Notes under the pieces: generated by a model
Told to the model about the DNA's origin: nothing
Databases searched by the model: none
Seen by the model: only the letters and a program-made list of their open reading frames with translations
Translations under genes and position numbers: made by a program
In this document: positions 34,036 to 45,968 of the stretch, in pieces
Numbering within the stretch: position 1 is the stretch's first letter
Layout of the letters: each line of letters begins with the position of its first letter
NCBI RefSeq assembly: GCF_963678635.1
Contig: NW_026971224.1
Span: 1-64,000, forward strand
Direction: 5' to 3'
Length of the DNA: 64,000 nt
Source of the DNA: Symsagittifera roscoffensis
Taxonomy: Eukaryota > Xenacoelomorpha > Acoela > Convolutidae

Positions 34036-34185
34036 TTAAAATCTTATAGCTTTTTCTGCAAGCTTGATTGTCAAGTAAAGCATGCTCAAAAATGGACAGA
34101 TAAATAGTGATTTCCCTCTAAAAAGTTCATCCCAGCCGACAAAATTGTAATCATCACTGTGGATACCAGCGCTTCGCAAATAACT
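34036..34185 (-). pseudogene. Gene U GIHSDDY fragment between X copies 1 and 2
   Basis: Minus frame of about 45 codons without a stop: YLRSAGIHSDDYNFVGWDEL, FRGKSLFICPFLSMLYLTIK, LAEKAIRF. It is inserted between two X modules with no other Y sequence, and ends exactly where X copy 2 begins (TAGTTCCCTTTATATTCC). It shows that the array is patched together from short pieces. Confidence 0.5.
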
Positions 34186-36275
34186 TAGTTCCCTTTATAT
34201 TCCAAGCCTCAAAGATGATCTGTTTGGTCTGCTACTTTCAATTCGACATTACTTTGTAGTCTAAAAATTTTAAGTGCTAGTAGAATAAGATCTAGATTAT
34301 TTTGTAAATAATCTAACATAAGTGCTAGGATTTTTGCAAGTCAACTTCAATTATTTGTGGCAATTCAACGTCAACGAGCGTTTCACGAATTAAGTCTAAA
34401 AAGCGGGAGAAGAGGTTAACTGCTCGTCTTACTATTGCGTATCGAGATGTTTTTGGTGAAGGGGCATAAGTTGTCACGTTTGTTTCCAATATTAAAACAT
34501 AACTATAAATGATCCAGAAAACAAAATTTGTGAAAACTTAGTTTGCTATTTGTGAGCTTTGATCATGTATATTTTTTGTATATTCTGCAAAAACTTTTGA
34601 AAAATCTAATTCTAAATCAACTGTTTGTATTCGACGTGATAGTTGACTAGATGTGTTTCGTGGTAAACCTTCGATTGTGATTAGTGATTAAGCCACAGTA
34701 GGAAATTAAATTACTTATATCTGGTAAAATGTGACAAAAAACTTGTCCCCAAATTTCCACATCTGGAGTTCTTTTTTCATAGGTTTTTACCTTTTTGGGA
34801 CGAGATTACGATTAAATTGTGACAAAATGGTACTTTTTCTCTTGATGCATCGCTAATTTGGTCGATGATGACAGGAAGAATAGTTTCGTTAAAAATTTTT
34901 TATTTTTTTGATTCATTTTTCATGTTTCGGTTAAGGTATGTTTTTCAATAAGTCTTATTGGCTGATTCCCATTGTAAAACTTTACTGGTTTGCGAATACA
35001 CGAATTTTTTATTGTGCTTTTGCTTTTAATGGATAATACTGTTATGCTTCCGTTTCGGAGAAAAATCTTTGATTGTCTTCTGGTCTATTTTTTTGTGTTT
35101 TGAAGTTTTTGGTATTATTGTATAGTCAGATTGCAGAACAGCGTTTGGTGTTCTGGAAAACCTTGTTTTTATGATTTGGTTTTGCTTCAAAATTATCGCA
35201 TTCATTTTGTTTGCTTCTTGAACTTAATATTTTTTATCTTTCAGTCTGTGCGGTGCAATTACGAGATCGTTTGTCGCTCCTTTACCTAAATAATTACAAA
35301 AATTTTTTGTTTGCTTGTTTCCCAAATTATCTCTTGACAAAGTTGTTGGAATAATTAATGCAACATCCAGGTGTCTGTTCATATATCTTAAACTGTTAAT
35401 TCCTACGTTTTTTGCGGGGTTATACTAATCTTTGGGGTACGTTGTCTTAAAAATACAAGTCGGGAAAAGAATATATCAGTTCGTTAGATTGATTTTGTAC
35501 TTTTCTCAAATGTATACAATTACATCTAAGTGAATTTAATCTTACTTAGTAGGGGTTTTAATTTGAGATCAAGTGAAAACTAATCCATAAAGCAGGCTCA
35601 GGTATACTTAGATCACAAGTAGATTGTTAGGTGCTAATTTAGTTTTTTACTAATTTCTAGGTTTGTTCCAGGCCTGGACAATCAAGAGATATCGCTCAAA
35701 TGAAGGATGAGCAGCCGTAATTTTTCATGGTTTATCCTAATTGGAGTGTTTAGTCGTTAGAAAGTTTGTCCAGGGTCTTATGTGAGGATTGGAACGTGAA
35801 TCGACGTTTGAGCTCTTTTGATATTAGTTCTAAAGAGTGCGGAGTAGCAAGTACAATGAAAATTATTGACCCAGGGGAAGCCTTTTTGATCTAATATAAA
35901 ATTGAATGTAAAACTAAATTATGGATGAAGCTTTCAAATTTTTAGATAAGATTTGTAATTTAAAGTTCCTCTGGTTGCTTTGATGAGCTGATCCAAAGGT
36001 TAACTTTTGGTTTTAATTAAACAAGGATACTCTTTGGTAAGATTTCACAAAAGTTTGATTAATTCGAAAAAAAAGGATTTATTCTTATATTAGGTTGGTT
36101 ATTCAAATCGTATCTATATGTTATAGGCAAAGAAAAATAATAACAGAAAAATAAAATCACTGAGAAGCTAGGGATTTTTTTTTATTTTCATGAAACTACT
36201 CATATATCTTTCAAGTAACTATTCCTTTTGTATATATTTTTTTCAACAAATGTGAAGCTTAAAAAAAATTCATCG
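34186..36275 (-). pseudogene. Module X copy 2
   Basis: Same minus-strand gag-like frame as copy 1 (about 34.33-34.9 kb), plus the full leader to 36.25 kb. It shares with copy 3 the absence of about 180 bases found in copies 1 (32,220-32,410) and 4 (39,133-39,322) between TAGTTCCCTTTAT and ATTCCAAGCC. The same HFVT stop pair is present. Confidence 0.65.
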
Positions 36276-38750
36276 TGAGATTGGTTTTGTGTGGTAACAA
36301 GACAGGTGTTTGTGCCATTGGACTGTTGACAATTTTTTTTGTGAAAAATCGTTTTTTTGATCTGCAAAAACTTTACCATTTGCCATTTGTATAAAATGGT
36401 TTATTAGTTCGGCTATTTTTTGGTTATTGGTCTTAATGTGTGATAATCTATATGTGACTATTTTTGTATGAGTGATGGTTTGACTGTTGACTGTATTGCT
36501 GTTGGAGGAAAATGAGTGTTAATTTTGTTGTGTTGTGTTGTCTTTGTTGGATGTTTGGGTGTAATACTAATGTGTTTTGTGTTTTTATAGGTAGTTTTTC
36601 TCTACTATTTTTCTTTGACAAAAAATGAGATTTGGATATTTGTTTTGTGTAAAATTCTTAGTTCCCTTTATATTCCAAGCCTCAAAGATGATCTGTTTGG
36701 ACTGCTACTTTCAATTTGACATTACTTTGTAGTCTAAAAATTTTAAGTGCTAGTAGAATAAGATCTAGATTCTTTTGTAAATAATCTAACATAAGTGCTA
36801 GGATTTTTGCAAGTCAACTTCAATTATTTGTGGCAATTCAACGTCAACGAGCGTTTCACGAATTAAGTCTAAAAAGCGGGAGAAGAGGTTAACTTCTCGT
36901 CTTACTATTGCGTGTCGAGATGTTTTTGGTGAAGGGGCATAAGTTGTCACGTTTGTTTCCAATATTAAAACATAACTATAAATGATCCAGAAAACAAAAT
37001 TTGTGAAAACTTAGTTTGCTATTTAGGAGCTTTGATCATGTATATTTTTTGTATATTCTGCAAAAACTTTTGAAAAATCTAATTCTAAATCAACTGTTTC
37101 TATTCGACGTGATGGTTGACTAGATGTGTTTCGTGGTAAACCTTCGATTGTGATTACTGATTAAGCCACAGTAGGAAATTAAATTACTTATATCTGGTAA
37201 AATGTGACAAAAATCTTGTCCCCAAATTTCCACATCTGGAGTTCTTTTTTCATAGGTTTTTACCTTTTTGGGACGAGATTACGATTAAATTGTGACAAAA
37301 TGGTACTTTTTCTCTTGATGCATCGCTAATTTGGTCGATGATGAAAGGAAGAATAGTTTCGTTAAAATTTTTTTATTTTTTTGATTCATTTTTCATGTTA
37401 CGGTTAAGGTATGTTTTTCAATAAGTCTTATTGGCTGATTCCAATTGTAAAACGTTACTGGTTTGCGAATACACGAATTTTTATTCTGCTTTTGCCTTTA
37501 ATGGATAATACTGTTATGCTTCCGTTTCGGAGAAAAATCTTTGATTGTCTTCTGGTCTATTTTTTTGTGTTTTGAAGTTTTTGGTAATATTGTATAGTCA
37601 GATTGCGGAACAGCGTTTCGTGTTCTGGAAAACCTTGTTTTTATGATTTGGTTTTGCTTCAAAAATATTGCATTCATTTTGTTTGCTTCTTGAACTTAAT
37701 ATTTTTTATCTTTCAGTCTGTGCGGTGCAATTACGAGATCGTTTGTCGCTCCTTTACCTAAATAATTACAAAATTTTTTTGTTTGCTTGTTTCCCAAATT
37801 ATCTCTTGACAAAATTGTTGGAATAATTAATGCAACATCCAGGTGTCTGTTCATATATCTTAAACTGTTAATTCCTACGTTTTTTGCGGGGTTATACTAA
37901 TCTTTGGGGTACATTGTCTTAAAAATACAAGTCGGGAAAAGAATATATCAGTTCGTTAGATTGATTTTGTACTTTTCTCAAATGTATACAATTACATCTA
38001 AGTGAATTTAATCTTACTTAGTAGGGGTTTTAATTTGAGATCAAGTGAAAACTAATCCATAAAGCAGGCTCAGGTATACTTAGATCACAAGTAGATCGTT
38101 AGGTGCTAATTTAGTTTTTTTAACTAATTTCTAGGTTTGTTCTAGGCCTGGACAACCAAGAGATAGCGCTCAAATGAAGGATGAGTAGCCAAAATTTTTC
38201 ATGGTTTATCCTAATTGGAGTGTTTAGTCGTTAGAAAATTTGTCCAGGGTCTTATGTGAGGATTGGAACGTGAATCGACGTTTGAGCTCTTTAGATACTA
38301 GTTCTAAAGGGTGCGGAGTAGCAAGTACAATAAAAATTATTGACCCAGGGGAAGCTTTTTTGATCTAATATAAAATTGAATGTAAAACTAATTTATGGAT
38401 GAAGCTTTCAAATTTTTAGATAAGGTTTGTAATTTAAAGTTCCTCTGGTTGCTTTGATGAGCTGATCCAAAGGTTAACTTTTGGTTTTAATTAAACAAGG
38501 ATACTCTTTGGTAAGATTTTACAAAAGTTTGATTAATTCGAGAAAAAAGGATTTATTCTTATATTAGGTTGGTTATTCAAATCGTATCTGTATGTTATAG
38601 GCAAAGAAAAACAATAACAGAAAAATAAAATCACTGAGAAGCTAGGGATTTTTTTTTATTTTCAAGAAACTACTCATATATCTTTCAAGTAACTATTCCT
38701 TTTGTTTATATTTTTTTCAACAAAAAAGAAGTTTAGAAAAAAAATTCATC
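36276..38750 (-). pseudogene. Module X copy 3 (2.47-kb tandem unit)
   Basis: Begins with the GAGATTGGTTTTGTGTGGTA block (minus strand: HKTNLKN, parallel to PQKINLKNL of the gag half at 23.75 kb), followed by the X ORF (36.8-37.4 kb) and leader. The corresponding positions of copies 2 and 3 are 2,473 bp apart. Very close to copy 2 throughout. Confidence 0.7.
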
Positions 38751-41400
38751 GTGAGATTGGTTTTGTGTGGTAACAAGACAAGTGTTTGTGCCATTGGACT
38801 GTTGACAATTTTTTTTGTGAAAAACCGTTTTTTTGATCTGCAAAAACTTTACAATTTGCCATTTGTATAAAATCGTTTATTAGTTCGGCTATTTTTTTGT
38901 TATTGGTCTTTATGTTTGATAACCTATATGTGACTAATTTTGTACGAGTGATGGTTTGACTGTTGACTGTATTGTTGATGGAGGTAAATGAGTGTTAATT
39001 TTCTGGTGTTGTGTTGTATTTGTTGGACGTTTAGGTGTAATACTAATGTGTTTTGTGTTGTTTTAGGTAGTTTTTTTCTACTTTTTCTCTTTGAAAAAAA
39101 ATGAGGCTTGAATATTTGGTTGCGTCAGATTCTTAGTTACCTTTATTTTTTTTTTGTTTTTTTTTAAATTGAATTTATACTATAGTTGAATGTTTTTTCA
39201 TTAAATATTGTGTTGTAGTTTAAAGATCTGGTATAAATTGTTAATGCGAGATTTTTTATATACGGAAATTGTTGCAACTTCGATATCATTTGGCATAATG
39301 AAAAGCAAAACTTGAGACAATTCCAAGCCTAATAGATAATCTGTTTGGTCTGCTATTTATTTTTAAATCGACATCACTTTGTGGTCTAAAAATTTTAAGT
39401 GCTAGTAGAATAAGATCTAGATAATGTTGTAAATAATCTAACATCAATGCTAGGATTTTTGCAAGTCAACTTCCATTAATTGTGGCAATTCAACGTCAAT
39501 GAGTGTTTCACGAATTGAGTCTAAAAAGCGTGAGAAGAGGTTAATTTCTCGTCTTACTATTGCGTGTCGAGATGATTTTGGTGAAGAAGCATAAGTTGTC
39601 ACGTTTGTTTCCAATATTAAAACCTAACAACAAATGATCCAGAAAACATAATTTGTGAAAATTTAGTTTGCTATTTGTGAGATTTGACCTTGGATATTTT
39701 TTGTATATTCTGCAAAAACTATTGAAAAATCTAATTCTAAATCGATGTGATGGTTGACTATATGAGTTTCGTGGTAAACCTTTGGTTGTGATTAGTGATT
39801 ACGCCACTTTAGGAAATTAAATAACTTATATCTGGTAAAATGTGACAAAAAAACATGTCTCCAATTTTCTACATTTGACGTTCTTTTTTCATAGATTTTT
39901 AGCTTTTCGGAACGAGACTACGATTAAATTGTGACAAAATGGTATTTTTCCTCTTGATGCATTGCTATTTTGGTTGATAATAAGGGAACGAGTGCTATTG
40001 AATATTTTTTTATCGTAATGATGCTTTTTTGTGCTATATAACGTTTAATGTGTGTTTTTCAAAACGTGTTAAAGTCCGATTCCAATTTTATAATCGTGCT
40101 GGTTTGCGAATATACGAGTTTTATTCTGCCTTTGCGTTCTATGGATGATAGTGTTACGCTTACTATTCGGAAAAAATTATTTTGTGGTTGGCTACTGGTT
40201 TATTGTCTAGTAGGTCTCAAAGATTTTGAAGTTTTTGGTATTGCTGTATAGTCAGATTCCGAAACAGCGTTTCGTGTTCTGAAATATTATTTTTTATGAT
40301 TAGTTTTTGCTTTGAAACCGATGCAAAAAAAAATTAGGAAATCATTCTTTTTGTTTGCTTTTCGAACTAAGGTATCCTCTTTTTTTGTCTGTCCGGTGCA
40401 ATTACGAGATCGTATCTTGCTCCTTTACCTAAAAAATTACGAAGTAGTTTTGTTTGCTTGTTTCCCAATGTATCTATTGTCATAGATGTTGGAATGATTA
40501 ATGCAAATACGTGTGTCAGTTCTTTCATCTTAAACTGCTAATTCCTGAAATCTTTGTGGGGTTATCCTAATCCTTGGGTTAGGTCGTCTTAAAGAGACAA
40601 GTCGGGTAAACAATGTATCAATTCGTTAGATTGATTTTGTACTTTTCTCAAGTGTATACAAATACATTTAAGTAAATTTAATCTTACTTAGTAGGGGTTT
40701 TGAGATCAAGGGTAAGCCAATCCACAAAGCAAGCTCATGCATACTTAGATCAAAAGTAGATTGTTAGGTGCTAATTTAGCTTTTTACTAATTTCTAGAAC
40801 TGTTCCAGGCCTGGGTCAATCAAGAAGTAGCGCTGAAGTAAAGGATGAGTAACCGAAGTTTTTCAAGGTTTATTTTTATTGGAATGGTTAGTCGTTAGAA
40901 AATTAGAGTTAGTCATGTGTCTTATGCGAGGGTTGGAACGTGAATCGACGTTTGAGTTCTCTAGATACTAAAGGGTGCAAAGTAGGAAGTAGAATAAAAA
41001 TTATTGACCCAGGGGAAGCCTTTTTGATCGATTATAGTATTGAATGTAAAAATAAATTATGGATTTAACTTTCAAATTCTTAGATGAGGTTTAAAATTAA
41101 ATGATCCTCTGGTTGCTTTGATGAACTGATCCAAAGGTTAACCTTTGGTTTTAATTAAACAAGGAACCTTTTTGATACGATTTTACAAAATGTTGAATAA
41201 TTTGAGAAAAAAAAGGATTTATTCTTATATTAGGTTGGTTATACAAATCGTTTCTTTGTGTTATAGGCAGGCAAAGAAAACCAATAACAGAAAAATAACA
41301 TTCCTGAGAAGCTAGGGACTTTTTTATTTCTATGAAACTACACATTTATCTTTTAACTAAGTAATTTTTTTTGTATATTTTTTTTCAACAAATGTGAAAT
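38751..41400 (-). pseudogene. Module X copy 4 (more divergent)
   Basis: Same module with the 180-base segment retained and several percent more divergence than copies 2 and 3. The X ORF is opposite about 39.46-40.27 kb, with PSRRIQ and part of the LPR segment deleted. The 64-codon minus frame at 41,151-41,345 lies in the leader end and has no recognisable features. Confidence 0.65.
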
Positions 41401-42540
41401 TTAAAAGAACTTTCATATTTGATGCAGATTTGAAAGTTTTAAGGTAGATGGCAGCTTTGTGTTTGGCTGGTTATGTATAAAAACAATTTCCTGTCGTTGT
41501 GAGTTTTTTAGCTTTGACTGAGGTAGATGCCAGCTTTGTGCTGGTTATGTTTTTAAAAACACAACTCATTGTCGTTATTAGGTTTATAGCTTTGAAAAGA
41601 ATCATAACGTTATTTGTTTGCAATTTACTGAAATGTACCGAAAATTTAGTGAAAATGTACTGCATAAAACGTTTTTCAGCAAAACAATCGCTGTAGTCAG
41701 TTTTTTCGTTTCACGATGAAGAGACTCCTCTGTCGTACTGAATGTGACCTGGTGTCTGCCATATTATTTGTTTGAATCGAATATCCTTATTAAGACGAAG
41801 AAATAAGCTAACTGTATTTTTAATTTGATTTATCGTTTGGTTTGACGTTTTTGATCTTATTGCCTATTTTGTTTGTGTTTTGCTAAATATGAATTGAAAA
41901 TGGTCAGCTCAAGATTCTTCTGTTTGTACTAGATAATTTTTGGTCTGGGTGGTTTTCTTATAGAGTATTTCCGGTTAAGGTACACCGTCTGTTCGTCACA
42001 ATGTCTTTTTCGGCCGGATAGGTTCGTGCAACTCAGTCTAATAAAAACCCTAATTGTACTCATAATTCTCCTATTCTCAATAGAATTTGTGTTTGCTGGT
42101 ATTGTTGCGAAGTTTAGATTCAAGATGTAGAGCTTATAGAGAGCAACAGTTTGCTAAGTTAATATTATTTTTCTCTGGCTGAAACCATAAACAGTTTCAG
42201 CTTTACAATTTATTGTAAGTTTTAGTCATGGATCAAAATTGATTAGTTCTGAGTTTTTTTAGAGATAGTTGATCAAAAAAAAAGTTGAATGTGATTAATA
42301 GTTGTTTTGAACCGATTCCGCCAGGTTTCTTTCAAAAACAGTTCCATGGAATAGTCTGGGCAAAAATGAGTCTGCATTTTTTAAGTTTTCTGGTGATATT
42401 TAGCAGCATTTTTTTTAATTCAGCTGATAAAAGCACTTGTTTGATTATTGTAACCTATAGAAGCTACGTGACAGTTGTATTCAAACACAGCAAAGCTAAC
42501 AATTCACATTTACTCATGGTAACCAAATTTACACACAACT
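41401..42540. repeat. Divergent module Y copy 4, left part
   Basis: Aligns loosely with 25.8-26.8 and 29.2-30.2 kb (the GGTTATGTATA and GCTTTGAAAAGA landmarks, the single conserved hairpin at 42,178-42,201). The minus frame at 41,929-42,123 (64 codons) reads NFATIPANTNSIENRRIMST, an unrecognised sequence that has degraded counterparts in copies 1 and 3. A short local duplication of TAGATGCCAGCTTTGTG-type sequence occurs at 41,450-41,550. Confidence 0.55.
42091..42187 (+). repeat. 97-bp exact direct repeat, partner 43,652-43,748
   Basis: From GTTTGCTGGTATTG to CTGGCTGAAACCA the two copies are identical, 1,561 bp apart, bracketing the best preserved stretch of gene U. Exact identity in otherwise diverged sequence implies a recent local event (duplication or gene conversion). 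Confidence 0.85.
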
Positions 42541-42800
42541 GACCCGACAAAACTTTGTTTCCTTTCCCCTTAAAATAACCTTAATGAAATTTGAAACAAG
42601 GGTGACTTTACTATCAGCTATAAAGGGCTTCATGAGAATGTTAGCGCATTCAATCAGAGCAGCCGGAAAAAATATAATGAAAATAAATTGTAATACAATT
42701 CAGGTCAAAAATTTTTTTTTCTTGGGTCAAAACTTTGTTAATCTTGGTAATTTTTAGACTTAAGTTTTTCCCAAGCCCACTCGAAAAACTGTTTTTTCTT
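42541..42800 (-). pseudogene. Gene U fragments, copy d (LVSNFI and WAWEK segments)
   Basis: The minus strand at 42,541-42,667 reads PAALIECANILMKPFIADSK then VTLVSNFIKVILRGKETKFC without a stop. At 42,738-42,800 it reads KKQFFEWAWEKLKSKNYQD, matching EFLEWAWEK of copies a-c. Only one EFLEW module is present here, so the 181-bp duplication is specific to the 25-31-kb copies. Confidence 0.55.
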
Positions 42801-42889
42801 CCAAACCTGTTGCTCTTTCTCCTGTCTAATCAGTGATTTTGTAGCCTAATGCGCCTTTTCTGCGAGCTTAATCCTCATGTATATCATGC

Positions 42890-43459
42890 TCAAAAATGGA
42901 CAGATAAAAACAGTTTCTCTCTCAAAAGTTCATCCCAGTTGAAAATATTATCATCATCACTGTGGATACCAGCGTTTTGCAAATAATCTGGATCCGTTTC
43001 ATTGAACAATTTATTATCAAGAAAAGCTAAAAATTCAGCTGAATGATTGATGTCACAAAGTTCCTGGCCTTGATCTAAGTATCAGATTTTTCTTCAAGAC
43101 GATGAAGAGTCCTATTTTCTGTTGATACGTTTCTGATCTGGCCAATCCTAAAGTGTACGAAAGCCAAAGAAGCTTCAACATCTGTGTTGTAGAAACTTCT
43201 GTCTTGTAGTCTTGTGATATTGTCACAAATGTAGATAAAACTAGTTTTTGACTTCTCCGATTGATATAAAGATCTTCTGACTGGTTAGCTTTTTTAACAC
43301 TGCGTTTGTCACCAATGCACTAAATTCCTCATAAACAACAATTTGAACTTTGGCTTTGGCTATCTGACAAGAAGGCCTAATTTTTTCTCTCAATTCAACC
43401 ACTAGTTCCAATGGTACCCTTTTGTTCCCATCGCTGAATAAAAATTGATCTTCTGTGTT
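42890..43459 (-). pseudogene. Gene U, best preserved 5' part; function unknown
   Basis: Three consecutive open segments on the minus strand, separated only by frameshifts, give about 190 codons. Segment 1 (43,241-43,459): LNTEDQFLFSDGNKRVPLEL, VVELREKIRPSCQIAKAKVQ, IVVYEEFSALVTNAVLKKLT. Segment 2 (43,075-43,262): KTSFIYICDNITRLQDRSFY, NTDVEASLAFVHFRIGQIRN, VSTENRTLHRLEEKSD. Segment 3 (42,890-43,079): LDQGQELCDINHSAEFLAFL, DNKLFNETDPDYLQNAGIHS, DDDNIFNWDELL. Predominantly helical, acidic near the end, no signal peptide, no zinc finger, no catalytic triad I can name. Sequence further upstream (43.46-43.65 kb) shows scraps such as KKLTARGRQIMFSQKLAE. It could be an extra ORF of the retroelement or a captured host gene. 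Confidence 0.55.
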
Positions 43460-43731
43460 AAGTTATCTTCTGGACTTTATAATAATAAGAGTCAATGCGA
43501 ACGAAACGAATAATATGAAGAATAATTCTTGTGCTATTTAAGCGTGCAACGAAAATCTAAAAAGTTTATTCAGCCAATTTTTGTGAAAACATGATTTGCC
43601 TTCCTCTGGCAGTCAACTTTTTATTAGTTTCTGTTGCAGTCAAAGAGAACTGTTTGCTGGTATTGTTGCGAAGTTTAGATTCAAGATGTAGAGCTTATAG
43701 AGAGCAACAGTTTGCTAAGTTAATATTATTT

Positions 43732-43765
43732 TTCTCTGGCTGAAACCAGAGAATTTTTTCTCTGG
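43732..43765. other. Triple inverted repeat (alternative hairpins)
   Basis: TTCTCTGG (43,732-43,739), CCAGAGAA (43,746-43,753) and TTCTCTGG (43,758-43,765) allow two competing perfect 8-bp stems with loops of 6 and 4 bases. It lies at the end of the 97-bp repeat. Confidence 0.6.
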
Positions 43766-45082
43766 TTCATCAAAACGGTTCATCAAAAAAACTTATAGCG
43801 GTTTAAGAAAGCTTTAAATTGCTATTTCATGTTAATTAAATACATTAATTAACATTGTTCATGCAACCATTTTTTGACTGTAAGAAAAGAAAAATGAGCT
43901 AATTTTATAGTTTAAATTTGAACATTTTTCATTTAATAATGTTGATGTAAGCGCTAGTTGACCTTGATATGGTGGTAGTCACAAAAAAAAATTAGATGTC
44001 TCTGACGAATATTGATAAATGAACTCATCAATTTTAACAAACTTCAGGCCGTTTAAACATCTACGAAATATTTTTTGCTCCGGCTAACTTTGAGTTTAGA
44101 TCTTTATAATCCAAATAAAAATATTACATTACAATGAATAAGTTAGTTTTTTGCTTGTTAAATAGTTGATCTGGTTTTGATTTGCATTCATTAGTTCGTG
44201 TTGAAAGTCACAGATTACGTAGGAAGATGTTTTATGTGATTTTTTTGTCATTTATCAAGAAAATATTTCAATTTGTTATTTTAACTGGTATCATTTTTTT
44301 GAGTTGTATTACGTTGTTTGTTCCGAAAACTTATATCAGAAGTTATAATCAATAATACAACTAGGGTCATTCCAAGTTTAAGTTTAAACCAGCAATCACG
44401 CCTTCGGTTTGTGATTTTCAGCTAAATTATTTTGCTTAAAAACCTGATGATATTTTGGGTTGTGAACCTGGTGTTCTTTTTTATGTCGAGCTTCAAACTT
44501 TTAGTTGGTAATTGTTGATTTCCGTATTGCTTTTTTTAAGCTAAACTTTCAAAGAAACAGTTGTCAAACAGAACTGATAAAAGCTGTGATAATAGCAAAA
44601 AAAAAGATCGGTCTCCGACAATTGAAAAAAGATTTTCAGAAATCATATTTTTTTCAATTTTATTCAATTTTGCGCCAAATTTTTGCCGTCGAATTGGCGA
44701 TATGTTAGTGGTTTCAAGCTAATTATCTAGGTAGAAATCTGCAAAACTAAAGATAAAAAAGCTAATTCAAAGTGAATTTGTACAATAATTGCATCGAGTT
44801 TCTTTTTAGCTCGTCAATCTAAATTTAGTTAGTCTAAGATTTGTCCAACGAAAAAGTTCAGAGCAGTTTCTCTTGAAGCTAAAACAAATTTTTCTCGTTT
44901 TTCCAGAACTCAAATCACTGGTAAATGTGTTTCATTATGACACCAACTTTGACCATCTCAGAGTTTTCTTTGAAGTAGTCAATTGTTTGTGTACAGGTCA
45001 GAGCAAGAATGGGTGCAGTAAAAGATCAAGAGGTGGAATATACTCTAGGGAAGTTGACTTTTTCTCTTTCTTTAAGCTTAAA
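43766..45082. other. Unassigned spacer between Regions B and C
   Basis: AT-rich, no repeat partner noticed, no convincing frame. Open frames here (67, 92, 61 and 70 codons) have no recognisable features, and three of them cross or approach the array edge at 45,083. The base-composition bias of the plus strand changes from T/G-rich to A-richer across this interval. Confidence 0.4.
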
Positions 45083-45524
45083 GCAGTTTCAACTATTTTC
45101 TTGTACGGTCTGGTATGTACGAAATTTTCATATAACTCTGAAGGTTGTTGATATCTCGAGCCATATTTTTGTTGGTATATCATTTCTTTTTCGTAATGAA
45201 AGGGGGGTTGACCGTTTTTGATTGGGGATATTTGTTTCTAGTACCGGGTAAGCGACACTTTAACAAGGCTTAGAAAAAGCAATAATTCTACATAAAAGGT
45301 TTTTTACTTCTTCGTTAGATCATAGAAGCTGAATATATCAGTTTTTGATTATTGCCTCTGGGGTAAATTTTTTTAAAAAAATTTGGAAAGGTCAATCATT
45401 CGTTTTTGCTGAAAAATTACTTAGCTATCTATTCATGAGACTTTCATCAAAAGATATTTCATATATACTAAAGAAAAATTGCAACATTCAGTTTTACTTT
45501 TGTTTTGACTCATAATGCAACCTT

Positions 45525-45968
45525 TTGATTTTTTTTCGATTTTGTATTGGGTTCACTCATTCTAGCTGGGATGCACTGTGCAGTTTTTTGATGTGGATTC
45601 TAATAAAACTTTTGAAGCGACGTTTTTTGTTAGTCTACACCAAAATTTGTTCAACTTCTGGTATCATCAACAGATCGTTAATCATTATTGGAATGGTTAT
45701 GTACACCTGCGGATTTAGGGGGTCGGGCATCGAACACAATCATTCAGGAATTCGACTCCTCGCTGACCCAAGTGTACCATTTTTTAAATATTTTACGATC
45801 TCATTTTTTTGGCTGAGGTCACCTATTTGTTTTTTAATTTTCCTAAGTTTGGAGTGTGAGCGCGCGCCAAAAAAACGCAATTCTCGATTAAATTTTTCCA
45901 AAAAGTGCGTAGAAACGCGTTTTTTGGCCGCTTTTTTTAGAGAAACGCAGGCGGATCCGAAAAATTAG
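45525..45968 (+). other. 147-codon open frame conserved in three units (probably not a gene)
   Basis: The frame is intact in all three units (53,673-54,116; 61,825-62,268) with one substitution. Units are more than 99 percent alike everywhere, so an open frame is not evidence of selection. The predicted product is hydrophobic at first (SFLMWILIKLL, LIIIGMVMY) and basic at the end, and its second half runs through the candidate inverted-repeat element and hairpin. No family recognised. I list it because it is the longest intact frame in the window. Confidence 0.2.
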
